From: Larkinella sp965227735
GTDB taxonomy: Bacteria > Bacteroidota > Bacteroidia > Cytophagales > Spirosomataceae
DNA: 64,000 nt
Direction of reading: 5' to 3'
Assembly (NCBI RefSeq): GCF_965227735.1
Contig: NZ_OZ245776.1
Location: 6,820,001 to 6,884,000 of the forward strand
This document shows positions 50,025 through 58,866 of the stretch, in pieces. A program made the translations under genes and the position numbers. The notes beneath the pieces are model-generated. The model was not told where the DNA came from. It worked only from the letters and a program-made list of their open reading frames with translations, and ran no database searches. Numbering within the stretch: the first letter of the stretch is position 1; every line of letters begins with the position of its first letter.

Positions 50025-50105
50025 GAGTTAAGAATGAAGAGTGATGCGTTAAAAGTAGAATGCGTCAGCCAATTCTTAACTCATGACGCTCAACTTTTAA
50101 TTCTT
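50025..50105. repeat. Hairpin repeat, GAGTTAAGAAT family
   Basis: GAGTTAAGAAT (50025-50035) is perfectly complementary to ATTCTTAACTC (50072-50082). A longer, imperfect pairing of 50030-50061 with 50071-50105 is also possible. It lies between two divergent genes, so it is 5' of both, unlike most of the other hairpins. Confidence 0.55.
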
Positions 50106-50141
50106 TTCTCGTAATTCGCGAAGAATAATTCTTAAATCTCC

Positions 50142-51062
50142 ATGCAAACCTTTTGGGGTATCGACCTGGGCGGTACCAAAATTGAAGGAGTCGTGCTGTC
50201 GGCACCCTCCCCCGACGCCGTTGTCATTCGGAAACGCATCGACACGGAAGCGGATAAAGGCTATCAACACATTGTAAATCAGATCGCCAATCTTGTCAAT
50301 GTATTAAAAGCCGAAACCGGTTACCAACCTGACCACATCGGGATCGGAACACCCGGCACCTTCGACCCGGCCCGGCACGTCATGAAAGGCTGCAACACCA
50401 CCTGCCTGAACGGTATGCCGCTGCCCCAGGAACTGGAGAAAGTGCTGGGCATTCCGGTGAGCATTGCCAACGACGCCAACTGTTTCGCCCTCGCCGAAGC
50501 CACGCTGGGCGCGGTGCCGGAAGTTGTGCCGGACTACCGGGCGGTTTTTGGCGTCATCATGGGAACGGGCGTGGGTGGCGGAGTCGTTTTTCGCGGAAAA
50601 GACGGCCAGCCATTCGTTCAGAACGGTTTGCAGGGCATTGGGGGCGAATGGGGCCACATTACGCTGGAAGAAAACGGCTACCCGTGCTATTGCGGCAAGC
50701 GTGGCTGCAACGAACAGGTTTTTTCCGGTCCGGCACTGCAACGGTACTACAGCGACGTCAGTGGCGAAAAGCGGAACATGAAAGAGATTGTTAGCCGCCA
50801 CCTGGCTGGTACCGATCCGTACGCTTCGCAAACCATCGATCGGCTTCTGGAAAACTTCGGGAAGGCGATTTCGGTCATTATCAACGTGCTGGATCCCGAC
50901 GCCATTGTGCTGGGCGGGGGCGTAGGCAACATTGACCTGCTGTATACCGAAGGCGTCGAACGGGCCAAAAAATACGTCTTTAACGAAGGCCGTCTCAGCA
51001 CCCATTTCCTGAAACCCAAACTGGGCGACAGCGCGGGCGTTTTCGGCGCAGCGATGTTATAG
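50142..51062 (+). CDS. ROK-family sugar kinase
   Basis: A 306-residue ROK kinase without the N-terminal DNA-binding domain of ROK repressors. ATP loop DLGGTKIEG (residues 8-16), catalytic D111 (IANDANC), and GTGVGGG. The zinc set is H172 (GEWGH) with C182-x-C184-x4-C189. It phosphorylates a hexose; the GIGTPGTFDP and MKGCNTTCLNG segments suggest a fructokinase/N-acetylglucosamine kinase-like member. Single gene, convergent with the TonB-type receptor across a hairpin. Confidence 0.88.
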   Translation: MQTFWGIDLGGTKIEGVVLSAPSPDAVVIRKRIDTEADKGYQHIVNQIANLVNVLKAETGYQPDHIGIGTPGTFDPARHVMKGCNTTCLNGMPLPQELEKVLGIPVSIANDANCFALAEATLGAVPEVVPDYRAVFGVIMGTGVGGGVVFRGKDGQPFVQNGLQGIGGEWGHITLEENGYPCYCGKRGCNEQVFSGPALQRYYSDVSGEKRNMKEIVSRHLAGTDPYASQTIDRLLENFGKAISVIINVLDPDAIVLGGGVGNIDLLYTEGVERAKKYVFNEGRLSTHFLKPKLGDSAGVFGAAML

Positions 51063-51087
51063 TGTTGAAGCTATTTAGGATTGAATA

Positions 51088-51188
51088 GGAAAAGAATAAT
51101 AAATGTAAAATGATGAATGATGAATGTAAAAGTAGCTTCCAATCCAGCACTTTTACATTCATTATTCATCATTTATTATTCCCTTTCT
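51088..51188. repeat. Intergenic hairpin, GATGAATGTTAAATGTAAA family
   Basis: Left arm 51088-51136 and right arm 51148-51188 pair over about 40 bases; the left arm has an extra GTAAAAT-type insertion. It contains GATGAATGATGAATGTAAAAG and lies between the convergent ROK and receptor genes. Confidence 0.75.
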
Positions 51189-51268
51189 TTTTATTGTATT
51201 TTGAAGAAGAATGGCACCTTAAACAGGTTTGGTATGAGTGTGGAGTTAATGCGTAAGCCAACTATTCA

Positions 51269-53839
51269 CTATTTCTGCTTGGCTGCTCCGCCTGCGGGTT
51301 GTCCACCGCCATCACCGCCGTCTTTTACGTCGTCGTTGTTGACGGATTTTTTCCGGCGTTGGGGTTGGTCGAAGCTCATTTTTCCGATTCGGTAGCTGAA
51401 CGTCAACCGAATGCCCCGGTTGTAGAAGTAGTTGATGTTGCTCTGCTGAAAGGTGGGAGAACTCAGTTCCGTCCGCATTTTGAACGGGTTGGTCAGGAAG
51501 TTTTCACCCGCCAGACCCAAACTGCCCTTCGTCTGCCCTTTGTCATCTTTAATGTCCTTCTTGATGCCCAGGCTGTAGAAAGCAAAACCGGTCTGGTAGC
51601 CCTGCAACTGTACGCTCCGGCCCTGAACGAAGCCAAACCCCTGCACACCCCAACCCTTTTTCAGACTCAAACTCGTAAACATCCGGCCCGTCACCACGAC
51701 CCCGGAATTGCTCGCGTTGAGCGATGGCGTGGGACTGTTGTTGGTGATGTACGAATAATAGGCGTCGGCACCGCCCCCGATCTGCCATTTCGAGAACAGG
51801 CTGATGTTTCCGAACACGTTGGCTCCGTAGTTCTCCTTGTGGCCGATATTCTGGTACGTCGTCGTAATCACGCCGTCCGGGCTCGTGGTCCGAACGTTCT
51901 CGATGGAATTGTCGGTCCGGCGGGCAAAAAACGAGAAGTTCAGGTAGGTTTTCTTGATGTACGCGCTGGTGCTCAGTTCAATGTTGTCGGTCAGTTCCGG
52001 TTCGAGGTACGGGTTCCCAAAGGTGATGTTCTGCGGGTTAGCCGCGTTGATGTTCGGGTTCAGAAACTGAATACCGGGCCGTTGCAACCGCCGGTTGTAG
52101 GCAAGTTTAACGGTTTTCCCCCCTTTGAGTGATTTCGAGATGTTGATGCTTGGCACCAGGTTGCCGTAGCTCGGAATGTCGATGGATTGTCCCGGGAGTT
52201 CGGAGCGGAAATTCGCATTGATCATCGTGTATTCATACCGCGCACCTGCCTTGATCGTATACTTCGTTTTCGACGTGTAGGTGTACGAGAAATAGGTGGC
52301 GGCTACATTCTGGTCATAATCCAGACCGTTGTTGGGGCGGGTCGGATTCTGGGTGTATTCGCCGGTCGGGCCGGTCGAAATGAAATACTTATAGTCGCTG
52401 TCCACTTGCCGGAAGATGCCCTTTCCCCCAAATTCCACCAACTGATTGGCTTTGACAGGGGTTTGGTAGTCGATTTGAATCGTGGATTCCTGGTTGTAGC
52501 TCAGGTTGTCGTTTCGGTCGCGGCCCGTAATGTCCGACGAACTGCCGAAGAGATCGGCTTCGTAATCGTTCGTGCGGTTATTGCGGCTGAACTGGGTCAG
52601 AATGCTGAATTCCTGTTGCGGTTTCTTGAAGGTTTTCGTATAATCGACGTTTAGATCGACAGTTCCCGACAGGTTTTTGATGTCGACATCGCGCCGGGAG
52701 GTCTGTCCGGGAATGATGCCGCCCGGAAAGAAAACCGTAGCCAGATTCTGCGACGTTTTGCCATTTTGGGCGCCATAGCGCAGCGATGCCGTAATGCTCT
52801 GGTTTTTCGCAATGTCATAATCGAAACCGAGCTGGTAGTTGCCAAAAACAAACTGGTTTTTGGTGTCGGCGACCTGACGGGTTTCGGTCGTGACACCATC
52901 GAAAAAGCTGCGTTGCGTGTTCTCAAAACCGCCTTTGATGTTGTAGTTCGCACGGCCAAAACCGCCTAGTGAGAAGCCCATTTTGCCGGCCCGGTAATTG
53001 CCGTTCAGACCCAGGTTGGAACCCCGGTTTCCGACGCCCGCGTCCATGTTCAGGGTCAGCCCCTGCAAGGTGTTTTTCTTCGTGATGATGTTGATGATAC
53101 CAGCCGAACCTTCCGCATCGTACTTGGCCGACGGCGACGTAATGACTTCCACCGACTTGATCATATCCGCCGGAATCTGCTTGAGAGCGTCGGCCACGCT
53201 GGCGGCCACAATCGTCGATGGTTTGTTGTTGATCAAAACCCGGACGTTGCTGCTCCCGCGCAGGGTCACGTTGCCATCCAGATCGACCGACAGCATCGGT
53301 ACTTTGCGCATCACTTCCGACGCGTCACCACCCTTGTTGGTGATGTCTTTTTCGGCGTTGTAGACCAGCCGGTCCACTTTTTCCTCCACAATCTGGGTTT
53401 GACCGACCACGTTCACCTCCTGCAAAGTCTTCACATCCGGGGCCAATGCGACATTGCCGACGTTAATGTCTGACCCGCGTTCGATTTTCAGCTTACCGGT
53501 TTCCTTGTTTTTATAGCCCAGAAACGAAACCTGCAACCGGTATTCGCCCGGCACGAGTTTCGTGAGCGAGAATTTACCTTTCTCATCGCTGGTAGTTCCG
53601 TCGATGGGCTTTCCGGTCTGCACGCTCAACAAGGCAATGGTAGCAAATTCGACGGGTTTGCTCGTGGTGGAGTCGATCAGAACACCGGAAATTTTGCCGT
53701 TGCCGCGCGGTGCATCGGGATTAGCCGTTCCGGGAATTACCGGAGCCGGACGGGCGCCCCCCTGCGGATTGCCAGCGGGAGGCTGCGCAAAGGATAGGGT
53801 AGAGCATAAAATAATACCAAAAAGTATAAACTTTTTCAT
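51269..53839 (-). CDS. TonB-type outer-membrane receptor with CarboxypepD-reg domain
   Basis: An 856-residue outer-membrane protein. A signal peptide (KKFILFGIILCSTLSFAQ) is followed by a Pro/Gly linker, a carboxypeptidase-regulatory-like Ig domain (residues 45-125, GKISGVLIDSTTSKPVEFA), a plug domain (DASEVMRKVPMLSVDLDGNV, AEGSAGIINIIT) and a large beta-barrel of the OMP_b-brl_3 family. The C-terminus is unusual: a hydrophilic Gly/Asp-rich tail after the last strand. No SusD partner is adjacent, so the ligand is unknown. Start 53839 is chosen for the signal peptide; a promoter box lies at 53896-53903. Confidence 0.88.
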   Translation of the reverse strand: MKKFILFGIILCSTLSFAQPPAGNPQGGARPAPVIPGTANPDAPRGNGKISGVLIDSTTSKPVEFATIALLSVQTGKPIDGTTSDEKGKFSLTKLVPGEYRLQVSFLGYKNKETGKLKIERGSDINVGNVALAPDVKTLQEVNVVGQTQIVEEKVDRLVYNAEKDITNKGGDASEVMRKVPMLSVDLDGNVTLRGSSNVRVLINNKPSTIVAASVADALKQIPADMIKSVEVITSPSAKYDAEGSAGIINIITKKNTLQGLTLNMDAGVGNRGSNLGLNGNYRAGKMGFSLGGFGRANYNIKGGFENTQRSFFDGVTTETRQVADTKNQFVFGNYQLGFDYDIAKNQSITASLRYGAQNGKTSQNLATVFFPGGIIPGQTSRRDVDIKNLSGTVDLNVDYTKTFKKPQQEFSILTQFSRNNRTNDYEADLFGSSSDITGRDRNDNLSYNQESTIQIDYQTPVKANQLVEFGGKGIFRQVDSDYKYFISTGPTGEYTQNPTRPNNGLDYDQNVAATYFSYTYTSKTKYTIKAGARYEYTMINANFRSELPGQSIDIPSYGNLVPSINISKSLKGGKTVKLAYNRRLQRPGIQFLNPNINAANPQNITFGNPYLEPELTDNIELSTSAYIKKTYLNFSFFARRTDNSIENVRTTSPDGVITTTYQNIGHKENYGANVFGNISLFSKWQIGGGADAYYSYITNNSPTPSLNASNSGVVVTGRMFTSLSLKKGWGVQGFGFVQGRSVQLQGYQTGFAFYSLGIKKDIKDDKGQTKGSLGLAGENFLTNPFKMRTELSSPTFQQSNINYFYNRGIRLTFSYRIGKMSFDQPQRRKKSVNNDDVKDGGDGGGQPAGGAAKQK

Positions 53840-53895
53840 AATTCTGGGAATATAGTCTGTTGGAAGCGGAAATAGCGGGGTCAAATAGAATTATA

Positions 53896-53903
53896 CAAAG
53901 ATA
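53896..53903 (-). promoter_or_regulatory. -7 box for the receptor gene
   Basis: On the minus strand TATCTTTG is a perfect TAnnTTTG box with a TTG 22 bases upstream, about 57 bases before the ATG at 53839. Confidence 0.6.
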
Positions 53904-54009
53904 TTGCTAACTTCAATCCATAAGACAACCGGGTTGACCGTTGTTCGACTGAAAGTGTGGAACGGTAAAATCAAGCCCGCGGATGGTACGGAAAATGGAT
54001 GAATGGATT

Positions 54010-54036
54010 GAGTGTGATTTCTCTAAAATCACACTC
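54010..54036. terminator. Hairpin in the gap upstream of the receptor
   Basis: GAGTGTGATTT and AAATCACACTC pair perfectly (11 bp) around CTCTA, with AAAAG next to it on the plus strand. It may terminate the sigma/membrane-protein transcript read on the minus strand. The rest of 53904-54189 shows no gene. Confidence 0.5.
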
Positions 54037-54189
54037 AAAAGTACGGCAAAGCGGAGGGTTTCGGGCCTGATATTCGATGAATGGCCGTTTTTTGGGGATA
54101 AACACCGCGTATTCGGGTGTAGGGTCAATGCGCGAATCCGGCGTCTGGGTTGGACGGATTCTTAGCCGGACGAGTGGGAGAGGAGTCCG

Positions 54190-54816
54190 TTATGAGATGG
54201 CTTTCAATTGATCCAGTTCCTGAATATTTTCTTTCAATTCTTGACCGAGCCGGTCTTCAAAAACCGCAAATACCCAGCGGGCCAGCGCGTAAACTATGAG
54301 GATCATCACAGCCTGTCCGCTCAACAGCAGGGCAACTTTTGTCGTTCCGTAGGTTTCAAATTTCCGGGCCACCATCGATACGCCAAACAGAAAGCCAGAC
54401 ATCATGCACAGGATCCAGACGCTGGATAAAGCCGACTGGGTTTTTTCGTGCCATCTCAAAACCGTCGTCAGACTGTCATACAGATTCTGCTGGCTGAGCG
54501 ATACCTGGCTGAGGTGGCGGTAATTTTTTACAATGACGGTGATGGCAAAGAGGGCTAATCCAATGTATAACACCGAAGGAATGTAGAAATACCAGCTTGT
54601 GTAGTCGAAGGCATTACCGGCAACGGCGGCTGCGAAGAAGAGGACGACGGCGGTCATAATGAGACCGGCACCAGTCAGGTTCCGCTCCATTTTTGCCAGG
54701 GTACTTTTTGAGCGGTCTTTAATCATCATAAACACCACGCGCTCGCTTAATTTTTGGCTGGCCAGCATTTTTTCGTCGTAGGCTTTCCAGGTTGATTTGA
54801 GTTCATCTAAGTTCAT
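54190..54816 (-). CDS. Four-TM membrane protein linked to an ECF sigma factor
   Basis: A 208-residue integral membrane protein that I do not recognise. A polar N-terminus (MNLDELKSTWKAYDEKM) of about 45 residues is followed by four TM segments near residues 48-68, 76-96, 131-150 and 160-183, and a charged C-terminus. It starts 11 bases after the sigma gene stop. The position and cytoplasmic N-terminal segment are those of an anti-sigma factor, but it lacks the zinc HxxxCxxC motif, so the role is inferred from context. The N-terminal LDELKSTWKAYDEK pattern recurs in unannotated Bacteroidota proteins next to sigma genes. Confidence 0.7.
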   Translation of the reverse strand: MNLDELKSTWKAYDEKMLASQKLSERVVFMMIKDRSKSTLAKMERNLTGAGLIMTAVVLFFAAAVAGNAFDYTSWYFYIPSVLYIGLALFAITVIVKNYRHLSQVSLSQQNLYDSLTTVLRWHEKTQSALSSVWILCMMSGFLFGVSMVARKFETYGTTKVALLLSGQAVMILIVYALARWVFAVFEDRLGQELKENIQELDQLKAIS

Positions 54817-54827
54817 GGTTCTGGTAA

Positions 54828-55316
54828 TTAACGGGTTGTCGATTTGATAAGTTTTTCGAGTTTGGTTTTGATGCGGTTTAATTTGACGCCCACATTGGAT
54901 TTGGAAATGCCCAGAATCATGGCCATTTCGTCGTAACTTCTGTCATCCAGATATAGTGAAATAACGGCTTTTTCGACAGGTGAAAGCTGGTCAATGGATG
55001 CGTAAAGCAGGCTGATTTCTTCGTGGGCAGTCTCCTCTTTCAAATCCGGAACTTGAAATGCGACTTCGGTGAACGAAACCGGCTGCGGTTTTCCAGACTT
55101 CTTCCGGAAATTTGAAATGGCGGTATTCAGCGCAATCCGGTACATCCAGGTCGTCACCGCCGATTCGTTTTTAAAAGTCGGGTAGGCTTTCCAGAGCTGC
55201 AGAACGATCTCCTGAAAAAGGTCGTTCCGGTCGTCTCGATCTTTGCAATACAGCGAACAGACCTTATAGAGAATACCGGGGTGCCGGTTTAGCAGGCTGA
55301 CAAATTCCTTTTCCAT
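54828..55316 (-). CDS. ECF-type RNA polymerase sigma factor
   Basis: A 162-residue ECF sigma factor. Region 2: YCKDRDDRNDLFQEIVLQLWKAYPTFKNES (DLFQE), TWMYRIALNTAI; region 4: LSPVEKAVISLYLDDRSYDEMAMILGISKSNVGVKL. It lacks the extra domains of stress-type ECFs. It is first gene of an operon with the four-TM protein. Unlike the sigma gene at 42721 it shows no CGCGGGTGATTTT-type upstream repeat, so the two probably belong to separate regulons. Confidence 0.92.
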   Translation of the reverse strand: MEKEFVSLLNRHPGILYKVCSLYCKDRDDRNDLFQEIVLQLWKAYPTFKNESAVTTWMYRIALNTAISNFRKKSGKPQPVSFTEVAFQVPDLKEETAHEEISLLYASIDQLSPVEKAVISLYLDDRSYDEMAMILGISKSNVGVKLNRIKTKLEKLIKSTTR

Positions 55317-55463
55317 CGGGATTGCATTGTTAGGCTTTCACGGTGTTAGTCGCGGGAGGATGAGGTTTATTACAGTAGTAGCGAAAAAAGAAGAAAATAA
55401 ACTAAAAATAGCGGTTGCGGTTTATTCAACTCGTACTGGGTTCAACTCCCTGTTTCACACCTC

Positions 55464-55961
55464 ATGAAAAACGCGCGAAAGAAATTTGATTACGATTTGA
55501 ACTACAAGGAATTGAACCTGCGCGAGCGTCCGGAGCTATACCGCGTCGGCGTTGGCGAACAGGGCGTTCTGCTGGTAGAGCCGTACAAATCGGAAATTCT
55601 GCCGCACTGGCGGTTTAAGACCCCGGCAATTGCCCGGGAGTCGTCGGAGAAGATTTATGAACTGTTCCTGGACTATAAAAAGAACGGTGATTTTGTGGGC
55701 ATGGACATGGCCCGGAAGTTCCTGCAAATGGGCGTCACACGCTCCCGGCGTTATGCTAACCACCGAACCGGTCAGAAATACGACGGCCCGGTTCCCGACG
55801 ATAGAAAAGGCCGCAGCGGAAGCCACGGCCGTGAACAATTACCACTCGATGTCGATCCGGTCAAAGCCGAAAGTGCCGCCATCTTCCGCGAAAAATACCT
55901 CCAGGCCCGCGAAGACCCGGAGTATAAAAGGATGCGGAAGGAGTGGCAGGAAAGAGAATGA
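55464..55961 (+). CDS. DUF4385 domain protein
   Basis: A 165-residue basic, soluble protein matching DUF4385: FDYDLNYKELNLRERPELYRVG, GEQGVLLVEPYKSEILPHWRFKTP, and DMARKFLQMGVTRSRRYANH. The C-terminal third is charged and low in hydrophobics. The family has no function known to me; the basic character and conserved RYANH segment hint at nucleic-acid binding. Single gene, convergent with malic enzyme. Confidence 0.8.
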   Translation: MKNARKKFDYDLNYKELNLRERPELYRVGVGEQGVLLVEPYKSEILPHWRFKTPAIARESSEKIYELFLDYKKNGDFVGMDMARKFLQMGVTRSRRYANHRTGQKYDGPVPDDRKGRSGSHGREQLPLDVDPVKAESAAIFREKYLQAREDPEYKRMRKEWQERE

Positions 55962-55995
55962 TGAATTATGGATTCATAACTCATCGTTATTAAAC

Positions 55996-58263
55996 TCATT
56001 TCCCCTGTGCTTCGACCACCGCGATGGCGACCATGTTGACGATTTCGCGTTCGGAACTGCCCAATTGCAGGACGTGAACCGGTTTGCGCAAACCGAGCAG
56101 AATGGGGCCGATGGCGTCGAAACCGGCGGATTCCGTCATGAGGTTGTAAGCGATGTTCGAGGCAGACAGATTCGGGAAAATCAACGTGTTAGCCCCTTCT
56201 TCCACCAGTTTACTGAACGGATGATTGAGTTTCAGCAGGTCAGTATTGAACGCCAGGTGGGCCTGAATTTCCCCATCAACAATCATGTCGGGGTGTTTGC
56301 GTTGCAGAATCTCAACGGCCTGGTTCATTTTCTGGGCATCGTCGCCTTTCGCACTGCCGAAGTTGGAATAGGAAACCAGGGCAATCCGGGGTTTGATGTT
56401 AAACCGTTCGACGGCTTTGGCCGTCAACTCCGTGATTTCAACCACCTCTTCGACCGTCGGATTAAAATTAACCGTCGTATCGGAGAAGAACAGCGGACCG
56501 CGTTTGGTGAGCAGAATGTACATCCCGGCCACTTTTTTCACACCGGCTTCTTTCCCGATCACCTGCAAAGCCGGGCGGATCGTGTCGGGGTAGTTGCGCG
56601 TCAGACCGGAAATTACGGCGTCGGCTTCACCCGCTTCCACCATCATCACCCCGAAATAATTCCGGTAATACATCTGTTTTTTGGCTTCCGTTGCGTTGCT
56701 GCCCTTGCGTTTACGTTTTTCGTAATACAGCTCGCTGAACTTCTGAATCAGTTCGTCCTGCTCGGGCGCGCGGGGGTCCAGAATCGGGACATTGCCCAAA
56801 TCGAGGTTATTTTCAGTAATCAGGGCCCGGATCCGACCGACTTCACCCAGCAGAATCGGGAAGGCGATGCCTTCATCGCGAACCTGTTGGGCGGCTTTCA
56901 GTACTTTCAGGTTCTCCGCATCGGCAAAAACCACCCGCTTGGGGTCCGACTTCGCCTTGTTGAGAATCACCCGCGAAATCTGATTGTCCTGACCCAAACG
57001 ACGCGCAAGTTGCTGTTCGTAGGCATCCCAGTCGGTAATCGGGTGTTTGGCCACGCCCGAATCCATGGCGGCCTGGGCCACGGCGGGGGCGACGGTGGTC
57101 AGCAAACGCGGATCGACCGGTTTGGGAATGATGTATTTCCGGCCAAACATCAGGTTGGATTCACCGTAAGCCAGGTTGACCAGATCGGGAACGGATTTTT
57201 TTGCCAGATCGGCCAGCGCGTGAACGGCAGCCAGTTTCATGGCTTCGTTGATTTCCGTGGCCCGAACATCGAGCGCCCCGCGGAAAATGAACGGGAAGCC
57301 CAGTACGTTGTTGACCTGGTTGGGATAATCGGAGCGACCGGTCGCCATGATGATATCCGGGCGGGCTTCAACTGCTTCGGGATAGGAGATTTCAGGCGTC
57401 GGATTGGCCATGGCGAACACAATCGCGTCTTTGGCCATCGACCTTACCATGTCCTGGGTGACGACGTTGCCTTTCGACAACCCGATGAACACATCGGCGT
57501 CTTTCATGGCCTCCTGGAGCGTGTACAGATCGCGGGTGGTGACAAACTGGCTTTTGCGCTCGTCGAGGTCGGAACGATCGGCCCGAATGACGCCTTTGCT
57601 GTCGCACATGACGAAATTTTCGATTTTGGCCCCCAGTGCGATGTACAGTTTCGAGCAGGAAATGGCGGAAGCTCCGGCCCCGTTCACCACGATTTTAACC
57701 GCATCAATCTTTTTGCCGATGATTTCCAGCGCGTTTAGCAAGGCGGCCGCCGAGATGATGGCCGTTCCGTGCTGGTCGTCGTGCATCACCGGAATGTTCA
57801 GCTCTTTTTTGAGCCGCTCCTCTATCTCGAAACATTCGGGAGCTTTGATGTCTTCCAGGTTGACGCCACCGAATGTGGGTTCCAGGATTTTAACGGTGCG
57901 GACAAACTCGTCCACATTTTTAGTATTCAGTTCAATGTCAAAGACATCGATATCGGCGTAAATCTTGAACAGCAGCCCTTTGCCTTCCATGACGGGTTTG
58001 CCGGCTTCCGGGCCAATGTCGCCCAGACCCAAAACCGCACTTCCGTTGCTGATCACGGCCACCAGATTGCCTTTGGCAGTGTATTGATAGACGTCTTCGA
58101 CGTTTTCGGCGATGGCCAGACAGGGTTCGGCTACGCCCGGGGAGTAGGCCAGGGAAAGGTCACGTTGTGTACTGTATTCTTTGGTTGGAATGACTTCAAT
58201 TTTGCCCGGACGGCCCTTGGCGTGGTATTCGAGGGCATCTTCCCGGCGGATTTTCTTCTCCAT
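55996..58263 (-). CDS. maeB: NADP-dependent malic enzyme with phosphotransacetylase domain
   Basis: A 755-residue two-domain protein. Residues 1-420 are the malic enzyme: SLAYSPGVAEPC, GNGSAVLG-like ISNGSAVLGLGDIG, KIYADIDVFDIEL, VMHDDQHGTAI (metal-binding DD) and the nucleotide motif NGAGASA. Residues 430-755 resemble phosphate acetyltransferase (GEVGRIRALI, NVGLVSYSNFGSAKG) but are usually catalytically silent and regulatory in MaeB. It oxidises malate to pyruvate and CO2 with NADP. The ATG at 58263 is chosen over 58278. Confidence 0.93.
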   Translation of the reverse strand: MEKKIRREDALEYHAKGRPGKIEVIPTKEYSTQRDLSLAYSPGVAEPCLAIAENVEDVYQYTAKGNLVAVISNGSAVLGLGDIGPEAGKPVMEGKGLLFKIYADIDVFDIELNTKNVDEFVRTVKILEPTFGGVNLEDIKAPECFEIEERLKKELNIPVMHDDQHGTAIISAAALLNALEIIGKKIDAVKIVVNGAGASAISCSKLYIALGAKIENFVMCDSKGVIRADRSDLDERKSQFVTTRDLYTLQEAMKDADVFIGLSKGNVVTQDMVRSMAKDAIVFAMANPTPEISYPEAVEARPDIIMATGRSDYPNQVNNVLGFPFIFRGALDVRATEINEAMKLAAVHALADLAKKSVPDLVNLAYGESNLMFGRKYIIPKPVDPRLLTTVAPAVAQAAMDSGVAKHPITDWDAYEQQLARRLGQDNQISRVILNKAKSDPKRVVFADAENLKVLKAAQQVRDEGIAFPILLGEVGRIRALITENNLDLGNVPILDPRAPEQDELIQKFSELYYEKRKRKGSNATEAKKQMYYRNYFGVMMVEAGEADAVISGLTRNYPDTIRPALQVIGKEAGVKKVAGMYILLTKRGPLFFSDTTVNFNPTVEEVVEITELTAKAVERFNIKPRIALVSYSNFGSAKGDDAQKMNQAVEILQRKHPDMIVDGEIQAHLAFNTDLLKLNHPFSKLVEEGANTLIFPNLSASNIAYNLMTESAGFDAIGPILLGLRKPVHVLQLGSSEREIVNMVAIAVVEAQGK

Positions 58264-58333
58264 AAACAATAAGGTCAAGTGTGATAGATGGTAGTCGGAA
58301 GCGTTGTTGGGGTGCTAAGGTAAGAATAAAACT

Positions 58334-58364
58334 AAAAAAATGACCCGCTGTGTCGGCGGGTCAT
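58334..58364 (-). terminator. Terminator of the small membrane-protein gene
   Basis: ATGACCCGC and GCGGGTCAT pair perfectly (9 bp) around TGTGTCG, with a run of seven T on the minus strand. It follows the minus-strand gene at 58409-58654 and supports that gene being transcribed. Confidence 0.75.
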
Positions 58365-58408
58365 CGGTTATACAGAGAAGGTAGTAAAGTTACGTCAAAT
58401 CAAGGATT

Positions 58409-58654
58409 TTAGAGTTGGACTTTAGAAACCGGGGTCTGGGGCAGCGTGTTCTTGACAAACGTCTGACCATTCAAGTCTCCGTGTTCCTGCATCATCATCA
58501 TTTGGACTGGGTTAATTCTCGGCAGCACCTGTTCATATTGAAACCTCCAGAAAGACATTGCGGTAATCAGGAGTGAAAGTACCGAAAGCTGGATGATCTG
58601 CCAGCGTGATAATTTCAAAGTAGGCCATTTACGGGTTTGGGTTACTTGATTCAT
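58409..58654 (-). CDS. Small single-TM protein, function unknown
   Basis: An 81-residue protein. A basic N-terminus (TRKWPTLKLSRW) precedes one TM helix (IIQLSVLSLLITAMSFW), then an outside segment with a Met-rich stretch NPVQMMMMQEHGD and a polar tail. It is not a member of a family that I can name. The intrinsic terminator at 58334-58364 and absence of other frames argue that it is real. The Met cluster could bind copper, which is speculative. Confidence 0.5.
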   Translation of the reverse strand: MNQVTQTRKWPTLKLSRWQIIQLSVLSLLITAMSFWRFQYEQVLPRINPVQMMMMQEHGDLNGQTFVKNTLPQTPVSKVQL

Positions 58655-58783
58655 TGGCGATAGGGTAAGGTTTAGGGAAAATACGTCGTGTTACGGTCAA
58701 TACCTTATTTATCGGTGCTTTTTATAGTTGATTCAAAAATAAAAACAATTAATAAATAATGCCAATTTTTCTCTAAAAATTAC

Positions 58784-58826
58784 CAAAAAAAACTTCCAGC
58801 CTTGGTTTGCTGTCAGGCTGGAAGTT
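58784..58826 (-). terminator. Terminator of the MFS transporter gene
   Basis: On the minus strand AACTTCCAGCC and GGCTGGAAGTT form an 11-bp stem followed by T-rich sequence (seven A on the plus strand at 58784-58790). It lies 41 bases after the transporter stop. Confidence 0.7.
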
Positions 58827-58866
58827 TCACACTATCAATATATACTCTTTTTCGACTTGCTGCAAA

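Noticed and set aside
55630..57738. 702-codon plus-strand open frame opposite malic enzyme
   Set aside because: Antisense shadow of a clear maeB gene; it also overlaps the DUF4385 gene in another frame and shows no domain.
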